A program made the position numbers and the translations under genes. Positions 33,337-45,528 of a stretch of DNA of 64,000 nucleotides are shown here, piece by piece. The notes below the pieces were generated by a model. It was not told the DNA's origin and searched no databases. It saw only the letters and a program-made list of their open reading frames with translations. Origin of the DNA: Acytostelium subglobosum LB1 (Eukaryota > Evosea > Eumycetozoa > Acytosteliales > Acytosteliaceae); NCBI RefSeq assembly GCF_000787575.1, contig NW_012236512.1, positions 322,511-386,510 on the forward strand. Reading direction: 5' to 3'. Each line of letters opens with the position of its first letter. Within the stretch, counting starts at the first letter, position 1.

Positions 33337-35148
33337 ATGTTTAAATTCCCTTTTTTTATTATCACGTTGATTGTGTCACACTTGGATGATCCGATTGACC
33401 GGATGTCCTATTTGTTAACATCAACTTATATGTATCAACGACGACATCTCCTTCAGCCAGTCCAAAGATTATTATTCTCTGAGGTACTTGTGCTCTCTCA
33501 GCACTTATCATTGACATCGATCATACCCAAGACCATCAAGAAACTGATATTTGACAATGAGTTCAATGCACCAATCGATCACAATGTTGTGATTCCAGCT
33601 TGGATCACAGAGTTGGTGTTTGGTCAATCATTCAACAAGCCAATAAGTGAACAGACCATTCCTTCATCAGTCACCTCACTAATATTTGGTGATACATTCA
33701 ATCAAACTATCATGACCAACTCAATCCCATCATCTATAACATCACTCCGGTTTGGCAATGCCTTCAATCAACTGTTGACATTGGGTGCGATACCTGCCTC
33801 CGTGACGTCACTCACTTTCGGCGAGAGGTTCAATCAAGTGCTCAATGATGGTGTCATTCCTTCAACCATCTCAACACTATCATTTGGCTCTGACTTTAAT
33901 AGGGAGTTGGGCTCGCTCTCTTTGCCTGCCTCATTGACCTCACTATCTTTTGGTAATAGATTCAACCAGGTATTGACGACTGGATCAATTCCAAGCACAG
34001 TCACAATGCTGCGCTTGGGACATTTCTTCAATCAAAGCTTGGCCGTTGGACAACTCCCAACTTCACTGACTGAACTATCATTTGGCAAAAAGTTCAAACA
34101 GCCACTGATAGCTGGTGTATTCCCATCGTCGATCAGGACACTCTCATTTGGACGCAACTTTAACCAGCCATTGTTGGAAGGAGTCATCCCACCCTCGGTC
34201 AAGACCCTTGTGCTTGGATATAAGTTCAATCAATCAGTCAACGCACCTTCTGTGACGAGCCTCTCTATTGGTGATCAATACTACACCTCGGATGTTCGAT
34301 TCAAGTTGTCACACCTACATACCTCAACTCTGCAACATCTAACCAGTCTGTTACTGGCCAACGATGATCCGGAAGTCTTCAAACTCTTTGAAGGTGGCCG
34401 CCCATTGAACCATGTCACCAGTCTCACTCTGACGGGCTATGGTCATCGTTTGTCGCCAGGTATGATCCCATCCAGTGTGGTCACTTTGAATCTCCCTGAA
34501 TACTGCGACGACTTACAAGTGAATGATATACCTTCGTCAGTGATCAACCTTACACTTGGCAACGGATATAATCAGAGTGATTTGGAGCCTGGAGTCATCC
34601 CATCGTCAGTGGTCCGACTCAATCTTGGTGATGAGTTCAAAGAACATCTATGTGACGGCTCGATTCCAATGTCGGTGACCAAGCTCAGTTTGAATGGACA
34701 GGCTTCGTTTGAAAACATTGAAGCGCTCACGAATCTCAGGTCGATCACGCTCCACATCCCAAACGACTACTCAGGCATCACTGAACAGATCTTCTATCAA
34801 ACGGTGCCGACCAACACCATTCGAAACTGCACCCAAGATGATGGACAGATTCTACAATCGGTTCGAGTGATCAATTATGACCAGGACTCATACGATATTG
34901 TGTACATGGTGTATAATCACATTGGACAAACTTATTCGTTTGGAGCGTTCAACATCATTCCAAGTAGAGTCCAGGTTGGAAGGACATCCGCTCGAAGATA
35001 CAAAGATAAGGTGTCCTGTCCATACATACCCTTTCAAGCATTGTCCAGGGGACATCTTCACATTATCGAATCAAACAGAATCATTCATTGCTCATCCCTT
35101 GGATGTAAGAAAAGGCTCCCTATCCTGAATAATAAAATAATGGAATGA
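33337..35148 (+). CDS. FNIP repeat-containing protein
   Basis: A single-exon frame of 603 residues. From about residue 65 to 350, and again from 370 to 460, it carries tandem repeats of roughly 22 residues with the pattern IPSSVTSLxFGxxFNQxLxxG, the FNIP repeat that is greatly expanded in dictyostelids and forms a leucine-rich-like solenoid. The first about 60 residues (FFIITLIVSHLDDPIDRMSYLLTSTYMYQRR) are the F-box-like lead usual in this family, so a role as a substrate adaptor is possible. The C-terminal about 130 residues lack repeats and contain a Cys/Arg-rich end. The gene sits head-to-head with DNase II. Confidence 0.93.
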   Translation: MFKFPFFIITLIVSHLDDPIDRMSYLLTSTYMYQRRHLLQPVQRLLFSEVLVLSQHLSLTSIIPKTIKKLIFDNEFNAPIDHNVVIPAWITELVFGQSFNKPISEQTIPSSVTSLIFGDTFNQTIMTNSIPSSITSLRFGNAFNQLLTLGAIPASVTSLTFGERFNQVLNDGVIPSTISTLSFGSDFNRELGSLSLPASLTSLSFGNRFNQVLTTGSIPSTVTMLRLGHFFNQSLAVGQLPTSLTELSFGKKFKQPLIAGVFPSSIRTLSFGRNFNQPLLEGVIPPSVKTLVLGYKFNQSVNAPSVTSLSIGDQYYTSDVRFKLSHLHTSTLQHLTSLLLANDDPEVFKLFEGGRPLNHVTSLTLTGYGHRLSPGMIPSSVVTLNLPEYCDDLQVNDIPSSVINLTLGNGYNQSDLEPGVIPSSVVRLNLGDEFKEHLCDGSIPMSVTKLSLNGQASFENIEALTNLRSITLHIPNDYSGITEQIFYQTVPTNTIRNCTQDDGQILQSVRVINYDQDSYDIVYMVYNHIGQTYSFGAFNIIPSRVQVGRTSARRYKDKVSCPYIPFQALSRGHLHIIESNRIIHCSSLGCKKRLPILNNKIME

Positions 35149-35575
35149 AAGTTGATTGATTTGATTAATAGTCCTCATATTGGTTGCAATCAAACTGATG
35201 ATGATCTATCTTGGACTACAGTTAGTCCATCAACATGATGTTGGTCAATGGAATGATCAAATCATTGTACTCGATATGCAACTAATGGTTAATAAAAAGA
35301 TTGTTCATCTTCTCAGTATCCACCAGGAGAAGTGATAGCCTGGTCAGGGACAATAAGACAAACCAAAAGTTTGCATTGTTCCCACGTGTTTTGATCACAA
35401 TGATCTCTGTTTTGATCTTCAGCTTTGAAAAGACACCACAATGATGGGGTTGAAGGGAACAAAGGACCACACAATGACTCTTTGAGACCAATTTGAAACT
35501 TAAGTTCAAACAATACTATTCATTCATTCATTCATTCAACCATTTGTACTCAATAGATAGATATAGATATATACA
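35149..35575. other. Intergenic region
   Basis: No supported gene. It contains the 3' flank of the FNIP gene and the AT-rich promoter of the aldehyde dehydrogenase gene, with a TTCA repeat at 35519-35540. Confidence 0.5.
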
Positions 35576-37230
35576 ATGACAACATTCAAAAGAGTTGGAG
35601 ACTATGTTAGACAGACTTACCCTATGTATGTTGGTAGCAAACCTGTCACCAAGTCATCAAACTACCTCAATGTAATCGATAAGTTCACAAACAAGGTATG
35701 CCTGATTGATTGATTGAATGATTGAATGAATGAATGAGTGGTACACTTCTAACATCAATCCATCCATTGATCGCATGCACACCGCCCTCCAACCCAAGCA
35801 TGTCAGCACAGTGCCAATCGCAGACAAACAAACTATTGATGAAGCTATCAACATCACTGTGAAGGCTGCACCGGCAATGGCAGAGATGACATCATTCCAG
35901 AGGAAGGAGGTGTTGCTGGATGTGGCGAACAAGCTCAGCAAGCGACAGGAGGAGTTTGCCCAGGCGATCGTGGTCGAGGTCGGCAAGCCCCTGATCGATG
36001 CCAACACCGAGGTTGGACGCGCCATCGAATCTTTCACTATTGCCGCCGAGGAGACGGTGCGCCAGTACGGTGAGAACGTGCAGCTCGACATCTCGAGGAG
36101 GAACGCTGGCTTCCAAGCCGTGTCCAAGCGCTTCCCCGTCGGTCCCATCTCCATGATCGCCCCGTTCAACTTCCCGCTGAATCTCTGTGCGCACAAGGTT
36201 GCCCCGGCTATTGCCGCTGGCTGCCCCTTTGTGCTCAAACCATCGGATCGCACGCCAATCAGCGCTATGCTGCTGGGCGACCTGCTGTCCAGCGTGGCGC
36301 TGCCCGAGGGTGCCTTCTCAATCTTCCCCACGTCCCTCCAAGACGCGCCCATCCTCAGCAGAGACGATCGATTCAAGTTGGTGTCATTCACTGGCAGTCC
36401 TGCAGTGGGCTGGCGCATTAAAGAGGAGTCAGGCCGCAAGAAGGTGGTGCTGGAGCTTGGTGGCAATGCGGCCTGTGTCGTCGATCAGTATAACGACCAG
36501 TCAAAGCTGGCGTCCATTGCCAGCAGGATACTGTTTGGAGGATTCTACAGCGCAGGCCAGAGCTGCATATCAGTGCAGCGTGTCTACATCCACGAGAGCC
36601 ACTATGAGACCCTGAAGCGACTGTTGATCGAAGGCGCGGCTCAGCTCAGCAAGCGCTGTGGAGATCCAATGGACATCAACACATTCTATGGACCAATGAT
36701 CACAGAGTCCGATGCGATCCGTATCGAGGGCTGGGTCCAAGAGGCCGTCAACAAGGGTGCCAAGCTATTGTTTGGTGGAAAGAGACATGACCGAGTGTTT
36801 GATCTCACCATATTAGAGAATCCACCAAAGGATTCGTGCATCAGCTCCAAGGAGGTGTTTGCGCCAGTGTTCTACATCGAACCATTCACAGACTTTAAAG
36901 AGGTGGTGCGAAGAGTCAACGACTCTGAGTTTGGTCTCCAAGCAGGAGTGTTCACAACAGACATCAACAGAGCCTACTACGCCTTTAACAACATTGATGT
37001 TGGTGCCGTTGTAATCAATGACATACCATCAGTCCGAGTCGAGTCACAAGCTGTATGTATACATAACTCAACTTTTTTGTTGGACACGATTACTAACATG
37101 ATGATCAATCAATCAATCAAAGTATGGAGGTATCAAGTCGTCTGGACTTGGAAGAGAAGGTATTAGACATACTATTGAGGAGTATACAGAGTTGAAGCTT
37201 ATGTTATTGAAAGATGTTGGAAAGATATAA
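35576..37230 (+). CDS. Aldehyde dehydrogenase family protein
   Basis: Three exons (35576-35695, 35799-37052, 37123-37230) encode 493 residues. The N-terminal exon starts MTTFKRVGDYVRQTYPMYVGSK. ALDH hallmarks follow in order: APFNFPLNLCAHKVAPAIAAGCPFVLKPSDRTP (cofactor binding), SFTGSPAVGWRI, the general-base Glu in LELGGNAACVV, and the catalytic Cys in FYSAGQSCISVQR. EVFAPVFYIEPF and the C-terminal YGGIKSSGLGREGIRHTIEEYTE end the fold. Such enzymes oxidise aldehydes to acids with NAD(P). The GQSC context and compact size are like the lactaldehyde/succinate-semialdehyde or non-phosphorylating GAPDH-like groups. No targeting signal is obvious and the substrate is not determinable. Confidence 0.95.
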
Positions 37231-37445
37231 TGTATTAAAGTGATGATGATGATACTTGATGGATCACTATCCAGTCCAATCCAATCCATAAGCCAAAGAT
37301 TGTCCAGGCGAGCTCGGAGTTCATTTTTTTTTAAAGTTGTGATCATTCTTGGGTTCATTCAATCACGCTGCTGCACATGTCATTCAAACAAACATACTAC
37401 TTGTAATCGTTTATTATTATTTATATATATATATATTATACAGAT

Positions 37446-38054
37446 ATGGCATCATTCCTAAACAGAGTGAAGCATTACTTCTCACAGGGAAGACTTGCTG
37501 TTGGTTCAGAGGTGTTCTTTGACACTAACTACCGTTATCCTGCACCAGGGTATGTCATCAACTATCATCATCAACATCAAACAGCAACAGGTCAAGACTA
37601 ACGAGTATATCTATGTCTATGTTGAATAACTATACAACAACTCAACAACAACAGATCACAGACACCACCAGATGTTACAAACAAACAACCATTGAAGACT
37701 AGACCAATGAGCAAGGTGTACAAGTATTTGAAGAAGAGAGGAGAGGTCCAACATATGAGACCAGCACAGGCATTTGCTGATGCAACTGATGCCGAGGAGC
37801 AGTACGCCAAGGAGTACTACGAGAAGGAGCCCTACCCAGTCAGCAAAACACACATTCTCAACACTGCCCAGCTGTTCAAGGCTGTCAACGCCGACTATGG
37901 CTTTGACATTCGCAACATCAACAACTTCACCAAGCACCAGAACAAGATCGAGATCCCAGGCGGTCTCTCTGCTGATCACATGGTCTTCACCTATCAAGAG
38001 TACCACATCGACACTTTCGAGCATCTTCCAAAGAAGGTCGAGTCCTCTTTCTAA
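37446..38054 (+). CDS. Small conserved-looking basic protein, function unknown
   Basis: Two exons (37446-37549, 37655-38054) join in phase to give 167 residues: MASFLNRVKHYFSQGRLAVGSEVFFDTNYRYPAPG, then SQTPPDVTNKQPLKTRPMSKVYKYLKKR. It is rich in Tyr and Lys. The middle has AEEQYAKEYYEKEPYPVSKTH and the end AVNADYGFDIRNINNFTKHQNKIEIPGG. The composition is non-repetitive and looks like a real folded protein, possibly a mitochondrial complex or ribosomal subunit, but I do not recognise the family. The 106-base intron has GTATGT and CAG ends. Confidence 0.75.
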
Positions 38055-38313
38055 GTCAACAGCAACAGCGACAGCGATACATACATACATTCAAATAATC
38101 AATCAATCAATCCAATCACACCATGGTGCTATTGGTCCCCGTGTACCATCATAACTACCATGATCTAGCAACTACCAACCACTTTACATCAATAACAACA
38201 TCCATCAACGAGAGTGCTGTCAACAACCCATTGGCAAACAGACAACGACCGTCTGTTAAAGCAGCACATGTAGTAAGCAATCAATAAACTTTGCTCCACT
38301 CCGCTCATCAATC

Positions 38314-40698
38314 ATGTCTCCAAGTTCGTCAAGAACTTCAAAAAGATCAGATTCACCCGCTCAATCAATCATTCATTCTCGCAATCAATCATTATTGAAG
38401 TTGTATATTAGTAATAGCAATAGTATAAGTAGAAGTCGACACAAAAAAAGGATGGACTGCTCAGTGTTCCAACTTCAGAACGACTCAGTAGATGTATATA
38501 TTGATGGTGGAGTGGCAGAGGCGCCTGCAGAAGAAGGCAGTGTACAATATGTATTGAATCAAAGGAAACAGTATGATCGACTTAGACAAGCATTCATACT
38601 TGGTTGCACACAGAGGAGACTTAATGTCGCTCAAAGGGCACTCTACTATCAAGCATTGGCAAGACACTTTAACATTGGTGGTGATGACGAAGAGGAATAT
38701 GATGATGAAGAATATGACATTGATGACATTGAATATCAACTTGAAGATCAATATGACGTAGACAATGTGGAGGATGCCGATGATGTACATATCAATCACA
38801 ATGACAAAGACAACAACAATACATCATCTACATCATTATCAAGCTCTGGAAGTGCTGGCTTTCAATTGGGCGACAGCCAACAACATACATTGGACATGGA
38901 CAGAGATGAGGATGTTGTGGTGGCACAGTCATTGGAAGATGATGTATTGATGCAAGAACGAGTGGATGATGGTGATACAGAAGTAAAGACACCAGAGAAT
39001 GTGGATACACAACAAGAGATACAGGAGGAACCTCCAACAACAACTACCTCAACAACAGAGACTACAAAGACACAAGATGAAGAGAATGTACATACATCAC
39101 CAGTGGCCAGACGCCCGATGATGACTCGTCAAAGATCACTTGCCAATCAGATGACAAAGAAGAATGTACCAGTGATGACTCCTGTCAAGAAGAAGGCAAA
39201 GACAGCGGCTACTTCAAAGAGGAATGTTCAAACACTTCAATGCGATCATTGTGGAGACACTTCATCTAGATATTGGACAACAGGTCCCAATGGACCAAGG
39301 ACCCTGTGCAAGGGTTGTGGAGTCAAGTGGGCCGAGAAAGTTGCCGCTGCCGCCAAGTCTCCTCCACCTACACCGGCAGTCTCCAAGCCTTCCACCTCGA
39401 CTGGCAAGAAGCCTGCTGCTGCGATCAAAAAGGCTGTGGCCAAGAAGCCTGCTGCTGCGACAAGAGGGGGCTCAAGGAAGAAGGCGGAAGAAGTGCCAGA
39501 GCCTAAGGAGATGCCAACTCCACTCAACAGGTTCAAGGCGGTCTTGCAGTCAGCATCAAGGGAGCTGGCCAAGAGTCGTGGCATTCGTATGAATCTGGCG
39601 GCACACGATAAGGAGAATGGCAACATCAGCACATCACTGGCAGATCAACAATCATGGACAAGTGATGAGATTGACAAACTGAATGCGGCCAAGAAGAAGG
39701 TCAAACCAACGGACTACCATCACTACTGGGACAAGATAGCACAGATGGTTGGAACAAAGACTGCCGAGCAATGTCAACAGCAATCAAACAGCATCTTCCT
39801 CACTCCCAGTATGTTTGTTGCTCTTACAACACTTTCAATGTCCTGGATCACTAACCATGTCCCTCTGTGTGCACAGACAAAAACAAGAAGAGGAAGAAGG
39901 ATGATGAGGAGGAGGAGGAGGAGGACAATGGCAAGACAGAGATATCGCCAATCAAGCTGGACTCAAGGTCATTGAACACATTGAAGACAAAGAGAAAGAT
40001 CAGAGAGTTCATTTTAGAGGTATGGATGAGGATGGATTGATTTGTTGATGGATGTGGATGGACTCTGGAAGACCAATTACTCACCTCATGCATCAACCAG
40101 CAAACCAAGTCCAAGAAGACGAATGACATTGTCAATACTACACCATTCAAGAGAACTTATAAACAGTTTGTTCCAAGCACATATTTGAATGACTCGTTGG
40201 AGGAAGACGATCTATTCAATCCACAGGCATCATCCTCCAAGACATCAAAGGCCTCCAAGAAGGCCACTTCAACTACATCAACTTCATCAACCACATCATC
40301 ATCGTCATCATCAACCTCGACCAACCCTCCTATCACACCAATCAAGATCAACCAAGGCAAATGGGACAGTTATATACAAAGCCTATCAACTCAGATTGTA
40401 AGTGCTTACTGACCTCCAGTTCCAGTCATGTACTTACCATCCTATTCCGCACTAGAACAAGGAGAAGAATCTAAAGGTTAAGATGGCCAATGAACTAAGT
40501 GGAGCTACGTCGATGATCAAGCCCCGCCAAGGCAACAGCAAGCCGACATTTGCCGAGCAAAAGAAGTCAATGGACATTGTCAAGAAGATCACTATGGACT
40601 ACCGTCGCAAGCAGGAACAGATAGACAATCCAGATGAGTCTGACCCCGACTACTACTACGACGAAGATGAGGCCAATACATCATCAGACATGCTATGA
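38314..40698 (+). CDS. GATA-type zinc finger and SANT/Myb-like domain protein
   Basis: Four exons (38314-39808, 39877-40019, 40101-40397, 40456-40698) encode 725 residues with closed phases. After a Ser-rich start comes QRKQYDRLRQAFILGCTQRRLNVAQRALYYQALARHF, then a long Asp/Glu-rich region. A GATA zinc finger (CDHCG...YWTTGPNGPRTLCKGCGVKW) lies near residues 309-340. Ala/Lys/Pro-rich repeats follow, then a SANT/Myb-like domain (SWTSDEIDKLNAAKKKVKP...YWDKIAQMVGTKTAEQCQQQ) at about 448-495, with form similar to the MIS18BP1/KNL2 SANT. The C-terminal exons hold TNDIVNTTPFKRTYKQFVPSTYLNDS, poly-Ser and an acidic end. A nuclear DNA- or chromatin-binding role is inferred. Confidence 0.82.
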
Positions 40699-40919
40699 TA
40701 ACTAAGTTGAGTGTAGTAGTCGCGTAACTACATGTAGTAGTGAACTGTCTTTGTCCACAAGCCTGCGTTTGTTTGTTTGTGTGCGAGCGAGCACAAGGTT
40801 ACGAGTAGACAACAGACTCAGACGCGAGCGATGTTACATACATAGCTTTGTATCCAATTTATTCATACCTATTACTATTTCTTTTGAGCCTATCGCATCG
40901 ATCAGCTGTAGGTTGGAGT

Positions 40920-41571
40920 TTAAAGGAACTGTGATGTGTTGTTGCCAGGCAATGAGTTAGTTAGTCAACAGATTGAGTTGTTTGATTGATTGAATGATAT
41001 GAATGAATGAATGAAGTAATGTGATACTTACAGTGGCATCCTTATCTTGAAGGAAACGGTGTAGGTAGTTGACGAAGCGGAAGAAGTTGTGGTTGGCAAC
41101 AGAGTTGAGGAATTGTTCCAGTGCTTTTCTGCGCTCCTCGATGAACTCTGCTTCGAAACGACCCTGTCCAAAAAGTGAAGACAGGTTGTTACCTGGCAAT
41201 GGGTACAACTCGCCAAACTTGATAGCCTTTGGCTTCTCTGACAGCTTCTGTTTTAAGTGGTCTCTCAAGTTGGAGAACTCCTTGTATCTTCTACGCACGG
41301 TGAACTCGCGCTCAGAGTACTCTGGGAAGGTGGTCTATGAAGTGGAGTGAAGTGAGAGTTATCGATTGTTAGTCTCGCGAGACCAAGAATAATCAACAAC
41401 AAGGGTCTCATTACGTACACGTGTAGTAATCTTGTAGGAGATGTAATCCTCGATTCTGAGTGGATCGGTGACCTCGATCGTTATATATTCAGGCTCTTGG
41501 TAGTCTCCATCGACCTTCTTTGCCTTCTTCTCTGGTGATGTAGTTGATGCAGCTGCGTTGGCTGATGACAT
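40920..41571 (-). CDS. PX-domain sorting nexin (SNX3/Grd19-like)
   Basis: Exon 1 (41419-41571) reads MSSANAAAS... then EPEYITIEVTDPLRIEDYISYKITTR. Exon 2 (41032-41334) continues TTFPEYSEREFTVRRRYKEFSNLRDHL, IKFGELYPLPGNN, FIEERRKALEQFLNSVANH and VNYLHRFLQDKDAT. The RRRYKEF motif and the Arg in FIEERRKALEQFL are the phosphoinositide-contacting residues of PX domains, so the protein should bind PI3P on early endosomes. The size (about 154 residues, PX only) matches SNX3. The last exon is inferred to be only FL-stop at 40920-40928 after a CAG acceptor. If that is wrong the protein ends differently by a few residues. Confidence 0.88.
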
Positions 41572-41938
41572 ATCTCTCTATTATTGATATATATATTATA
41601 ACTCTTTAATTGAGTATATATATATGTATATGTATGAAAATATGTATGTATGTATAAGTAGAGTAGTATGTGTTGTCAAGGATTGATACATTGTGTCAAC
41701 AAGAAACCATCCGCATGGGTGGACCAGACTGAGCAAGCAACTCAGCTCAGTTTTGGATCTCACAAAACACTCAAATACTCAAAAAATAAAATATCTCCTT
41801 ATGAAAGTTCGTTTGACGTTGGCATTGCAGGATGTACTGTAATAAATTGAGGATAATGTGATGCTCTCTTGATAGCAAGAGATGATGATCAAATAATTAC
41901 AATTGTTTATTATTTATTATCTGATTGGTACTTATATT

Positions 41939-42288
41939 TTAAATATGGGTATGTCTAACACCAATCAAATCCTTGAATGGTTTGGTATTCTTTGCCAAAC
42001 CCTTTAGATGCATAGGTGTAATTATAGTATCATTTACCTTTGGCGATTTACTTGGTTCAGACATTGTTACGAAAATAGACTTCTTATGCTTTGGTTTATG
42101 TATGAAGTAAAGTATATTTAGTTCCATGGAACTGGGAAGAAAGTGTCATCCATTATCCAATCCAACCAACTTTAGATTACACTTACATTCTTCATAGTTT
42201 GAAGGAAGTGACCTCTATTTGTTGAAAGGAATGATCTGGTACCTGTCAATTGTCCTGTAAATGTCTTTAATAATAATGATGAGTTCAT
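41939..42288 (-). CDS. Small probable mitochondrial protein, unknown
   Basis: Exon 1 (42187-42288) starts MNSSLLLKTFTGQLTGTRSFLSTNRG, a typical mitochondrial targeting presequence, and ends at a GTAAGT donor. The downstream frame (KKSIFVTMSEPSKSPKVNDTIITPMHLKGLAKNTKPFKDLIG) ends at 41939. The clear CAG acceptor does not keep phase, but an AAG acceptor just before HKKSIF does, giving about 83 residues. Both halves look coding, and the joint is uncertain. Family unknown. Confidence 0.5.
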
Positions 42289-43157
42289 TTTGTATATATA
42301 TATATCTCTATTATGTATCTATATGTTATCTTTGTTTTGTTTTCTTTAGAATGTATGAAGACAATTGCTTCATCTTAAGAAAGATAAGTATCTTGGTTTG
42401 AGTGGACTACCCTTTGTCCATTGACATCTCTAGATTCACAGGGGTGGCACCCTTCTTCTAAATAAGGAAGTGTTGTAGTTCTGTTGTTGTCCACAAGACA
42501 ACCCACATTCATTCTTCAAACAAATACAAACAACACAAGACAATTATTTGTCTCTAGAGATAATATCTTGTGACTTGTTTGATTTGATTGAATGATTGGT
42601 TGGTTGGTGATACTTCAAGTATGACCTTTTTTAGATGGAGGTCGCGATTGGTGATTCGGCTTCGGCTCATCAAAAGTTGGTAGTCTGTCAAAAAATATCA
42701 TTGTTTGGTTTCGGACGGATCGGCCTTTGTATCATTTGCATTGCACCATGGATGGGTTTGAGTTAAGTCGTCAATTTAGAAATTGTTTGCATTCTATACT
42801 GTATCAACTCTTACTATATATTTACTGAACAGATAATACTTATTTATACAACTTACATGTAAGTCAACACAACTTACAACAACAACAAATGGCTTGTAGT
42901 GAGTGGTCATGTCGTGTTGGTGTAATCTTGTGTTTATGGGGGTCACATGCATATAAAATGTAGATAGAGATAGAGATAGAGATGGATAGTGTGTGTGTGT
43001 TCATTCAAACATATAACTACTACCTACTACTACTACTACTACTCCAACTCGCTTTCTTACAACATTTAGTTGTTATAACTACAAAATCTAACAAACTAAA
43101 TTATTCTTCAGACAGCTGACAATTCAATTTAGATATATTACTACATACAGGGATAAG
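42289..43157. other. Intergenic region between divergent genes
   Basis: No supported gene. It contains AT-rich sequence, a short GATAGA repeat near 42965, a GT run near 42990 and a CTA repeat near 43025. Confidence 0.5.
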
Positions 43158-44579
43158 ATGTTGGATTTATATAGTGCGGCGATCGCACAACATTTTGGCA
43201 ATGATACTGGTAGCAGCTCAGATCATACATGTAAAACATCATTTGCAACTGGTGATGTTGTACTAGGTATATTGTTGGCAGTTGGCATATTCATTTCTTT
43301 CCTTCCACAGGTTAGTATCTAGATATCAAAGTCATCATCTGATCCGAATCGAATGGCCATTAACACTTATACATATACACTTCATAGATATTTGTATTGA
43401 TACTTAGAAAGAATGTAGAGGGTCTATCAGTAATCAGCTGTTGGTTCAACTTTGCCAATTGCATGGGTACATTCTTGAACAGTCTTTTCCTAAACTGGTT
43501 TGTCTTTACATGCTGTAGCAACTTCTTGGTAGGTCTAGACTGGACACGACTCAACACAATGCACATGAGAAGTGTCTAACAACCCTCATTCACTCATAGA
43601 CTTCATGGACGTGCTTTGAGAACTTCATCCCAGTCGTACAAATGGCTGTTCCATTCGTTGTAACTGGTGTCATGTATGTGTGGACTATAGACATCACATA
43701 TTCTTTGGACAACAGATTCTAATTCTTCAATCACATCACATCCAGCTTCGCACTCTACGTAGTGTACAGACCAAAACTTCCACCTTTATCATCGGTCAAT
43801 CAATCGAGTAATGGTTCACCAACTAGCCCAGCTCCAGAACATGAGAAGGCGCCATTGATTGACAACGATGTGGAACAACAAAAGGATGGCAAGGGTGTGC
43901 TGCCAGCCGACTCCTTCCTGTTGAAGGAGGGCAACAACAAGATCGAGCGATTCTTTATCAGAATGGACTGGTACAGTTTGCCCTTCTTCTGGGGCAGCAT
44001 TGCATTCACCATCATCTTCTTTGCCATTGGTGTTGCTCTTATCTACTCCTATGGAGACATCAGCAATGTTGTCAAAGGTTATGCCTACGGACTTGGCATC
44101 TTGGCCTCTGTCCTTGTCTTTTTCCAATGGATTCCACAAATTTACACAACCTGGATTGCTGATGTAAGTGATTTCCCGATGGAAATGGTGCAAATCCATC
44201 AGTGCCCTGGTATTCTGAGTGTGAATCACATACTAACCAACTCGCCATCATCCTTCAACCGCTTCAACTCAAACAGGAGATTGGAAGTCTCAGTTTGTCT
44301 ACATTGCTGATTCAAATTCCAGGTGCCATTTTGATTTGTTTCAATCAACTGTCACTTCACCAATCGTGGACAACTTGGTTCCCTTACTTGGCGACTGCAG
44401 TACAAGAGATCATTTTGGTGGGCATCTGTCTCTATTATATCATTAGAGATTATAGAAAGAAGAAACAAGGTTTGCTACCAGTGCCTCAAAGCGAAGAAGA
44501 GGCCGATGCACAGCAGCAACAACAGCAGCAACAGCAACCGATTGATTCAATGGGACCCGACCATATCATTAACAAATAA
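43158..44579 (+). CDS. PQ-loop repeat membrane protein
   Basis: Five exons (43158-43310, 43388-43528, 43600-43673, 43746-44163, 44277-44579) encode 362 residues in phase. Two PQ-loop motifs are clear: FISFLPQIFVLILRKNVEGLS and VFFQWIPQIYTTWIAD followed by EIGSLSLSTLLIQIPG. About seven hydrophobic membrane segments flank them. A hydrophilic loop near residues 130-190 carries low-complexity Ser/Asn and acidic residues, and the C-terminus has a poly-Q run. The family includes lysosomal cystine/cationic amino-acid exporters and related transporters. This member resembles the fungal/amoebal multi-pass PQ-loop group; its substrate is unknown. Confidence 0.9.
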
Positions 44580-45528
44580 CACACTGCAACATCTTATTAT
44601 TGTTACATTTACAATTACAACATTTACATTTGGAGGTGATTGATCGATTGAAGAATCCTCAAGCATGATGTTGTGATGCATTGATTGATTGATTGATGCC
44701 TAGGAATTGACAGAATGAAGGACTTCAATGTAACTCAATATCCTGGGGGTTCTTCATCGATAAACATGGATGAGATGTAGATTTTAGATTATCTAACATT
44801 TGTATGACGCCAAATATACTAATATAGTAATGGATGGGATGGATGGATGGATGTATGATGTCCCCCAACATGAGGAGGCATTGTTGTCCTCGCCTGCCCC
44901 AAACATATCCCAACACCACAACCACTCCACCATAACAGGTAGTAAGTGAGCTAAAGTCTGTGTTGTGTGAGAAAGTTGTCCGAGTGTGTGGATGTGTAAG
45001 TATGTGGTCAACCTGGATCTAGCTGAACACATCCTTATAAGGAGCTTTACAAGTCATAGTACTGTTGTGTAAGTGTATGAGTGTTGTGTGGGTTGGATGT
45101 CTCCAGGTATTCTTGTTCTCCTCCTCAATCTTCAAGTATGGACAAAGGTGTCCAAGTTGTCACTGTCTTTCTGTCCTCTGGCTTGGCTTTGCCCAGTCCA
45201 TTCAAGACCATGAATGAGCCAATGAATGAATGAATAGAGTCAAAGAGTGTTTGAGCTAATATACCAAAGACTCAAAGGTCTTCATCGCGATCATCTAGTC
45301 CATCCAACCATCCAATTAACTTAATCATTCTTATAACTTACCAAACAAACAAACAAACAATTAAACAATCAAAAAAATAAGTTGTAATCAATCCTCAATC
45401 CTATTATCCCTTTAAAGATCCAGATCATATTATTGTAGTTGTATTTGTAATTTGATATAAATAATCATAGTTAGTTATGTTGTAAAGAAGAAGAAGAAGA
45501 AGAAGTTAGCCAGTTATCTTATTGAAAG
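44580..45528. other. Long intergenic region
   Basis: About 950 bases with no supported gene. Contents are TGAT/TGGA repeats, a GGAT run near 44833, AAC/ACAA repeats near 45345, and an AAG repeat (45488-45507) just before the histidine kinase start codon. Confidence 0.5.

Noticed and set aside
35657-36466. 269-codon minus-strand frame inside the aldehyde dehydrogenase
   Set aside because: The plus strand has complete ALDH motifs; the minus frame is a shadow.
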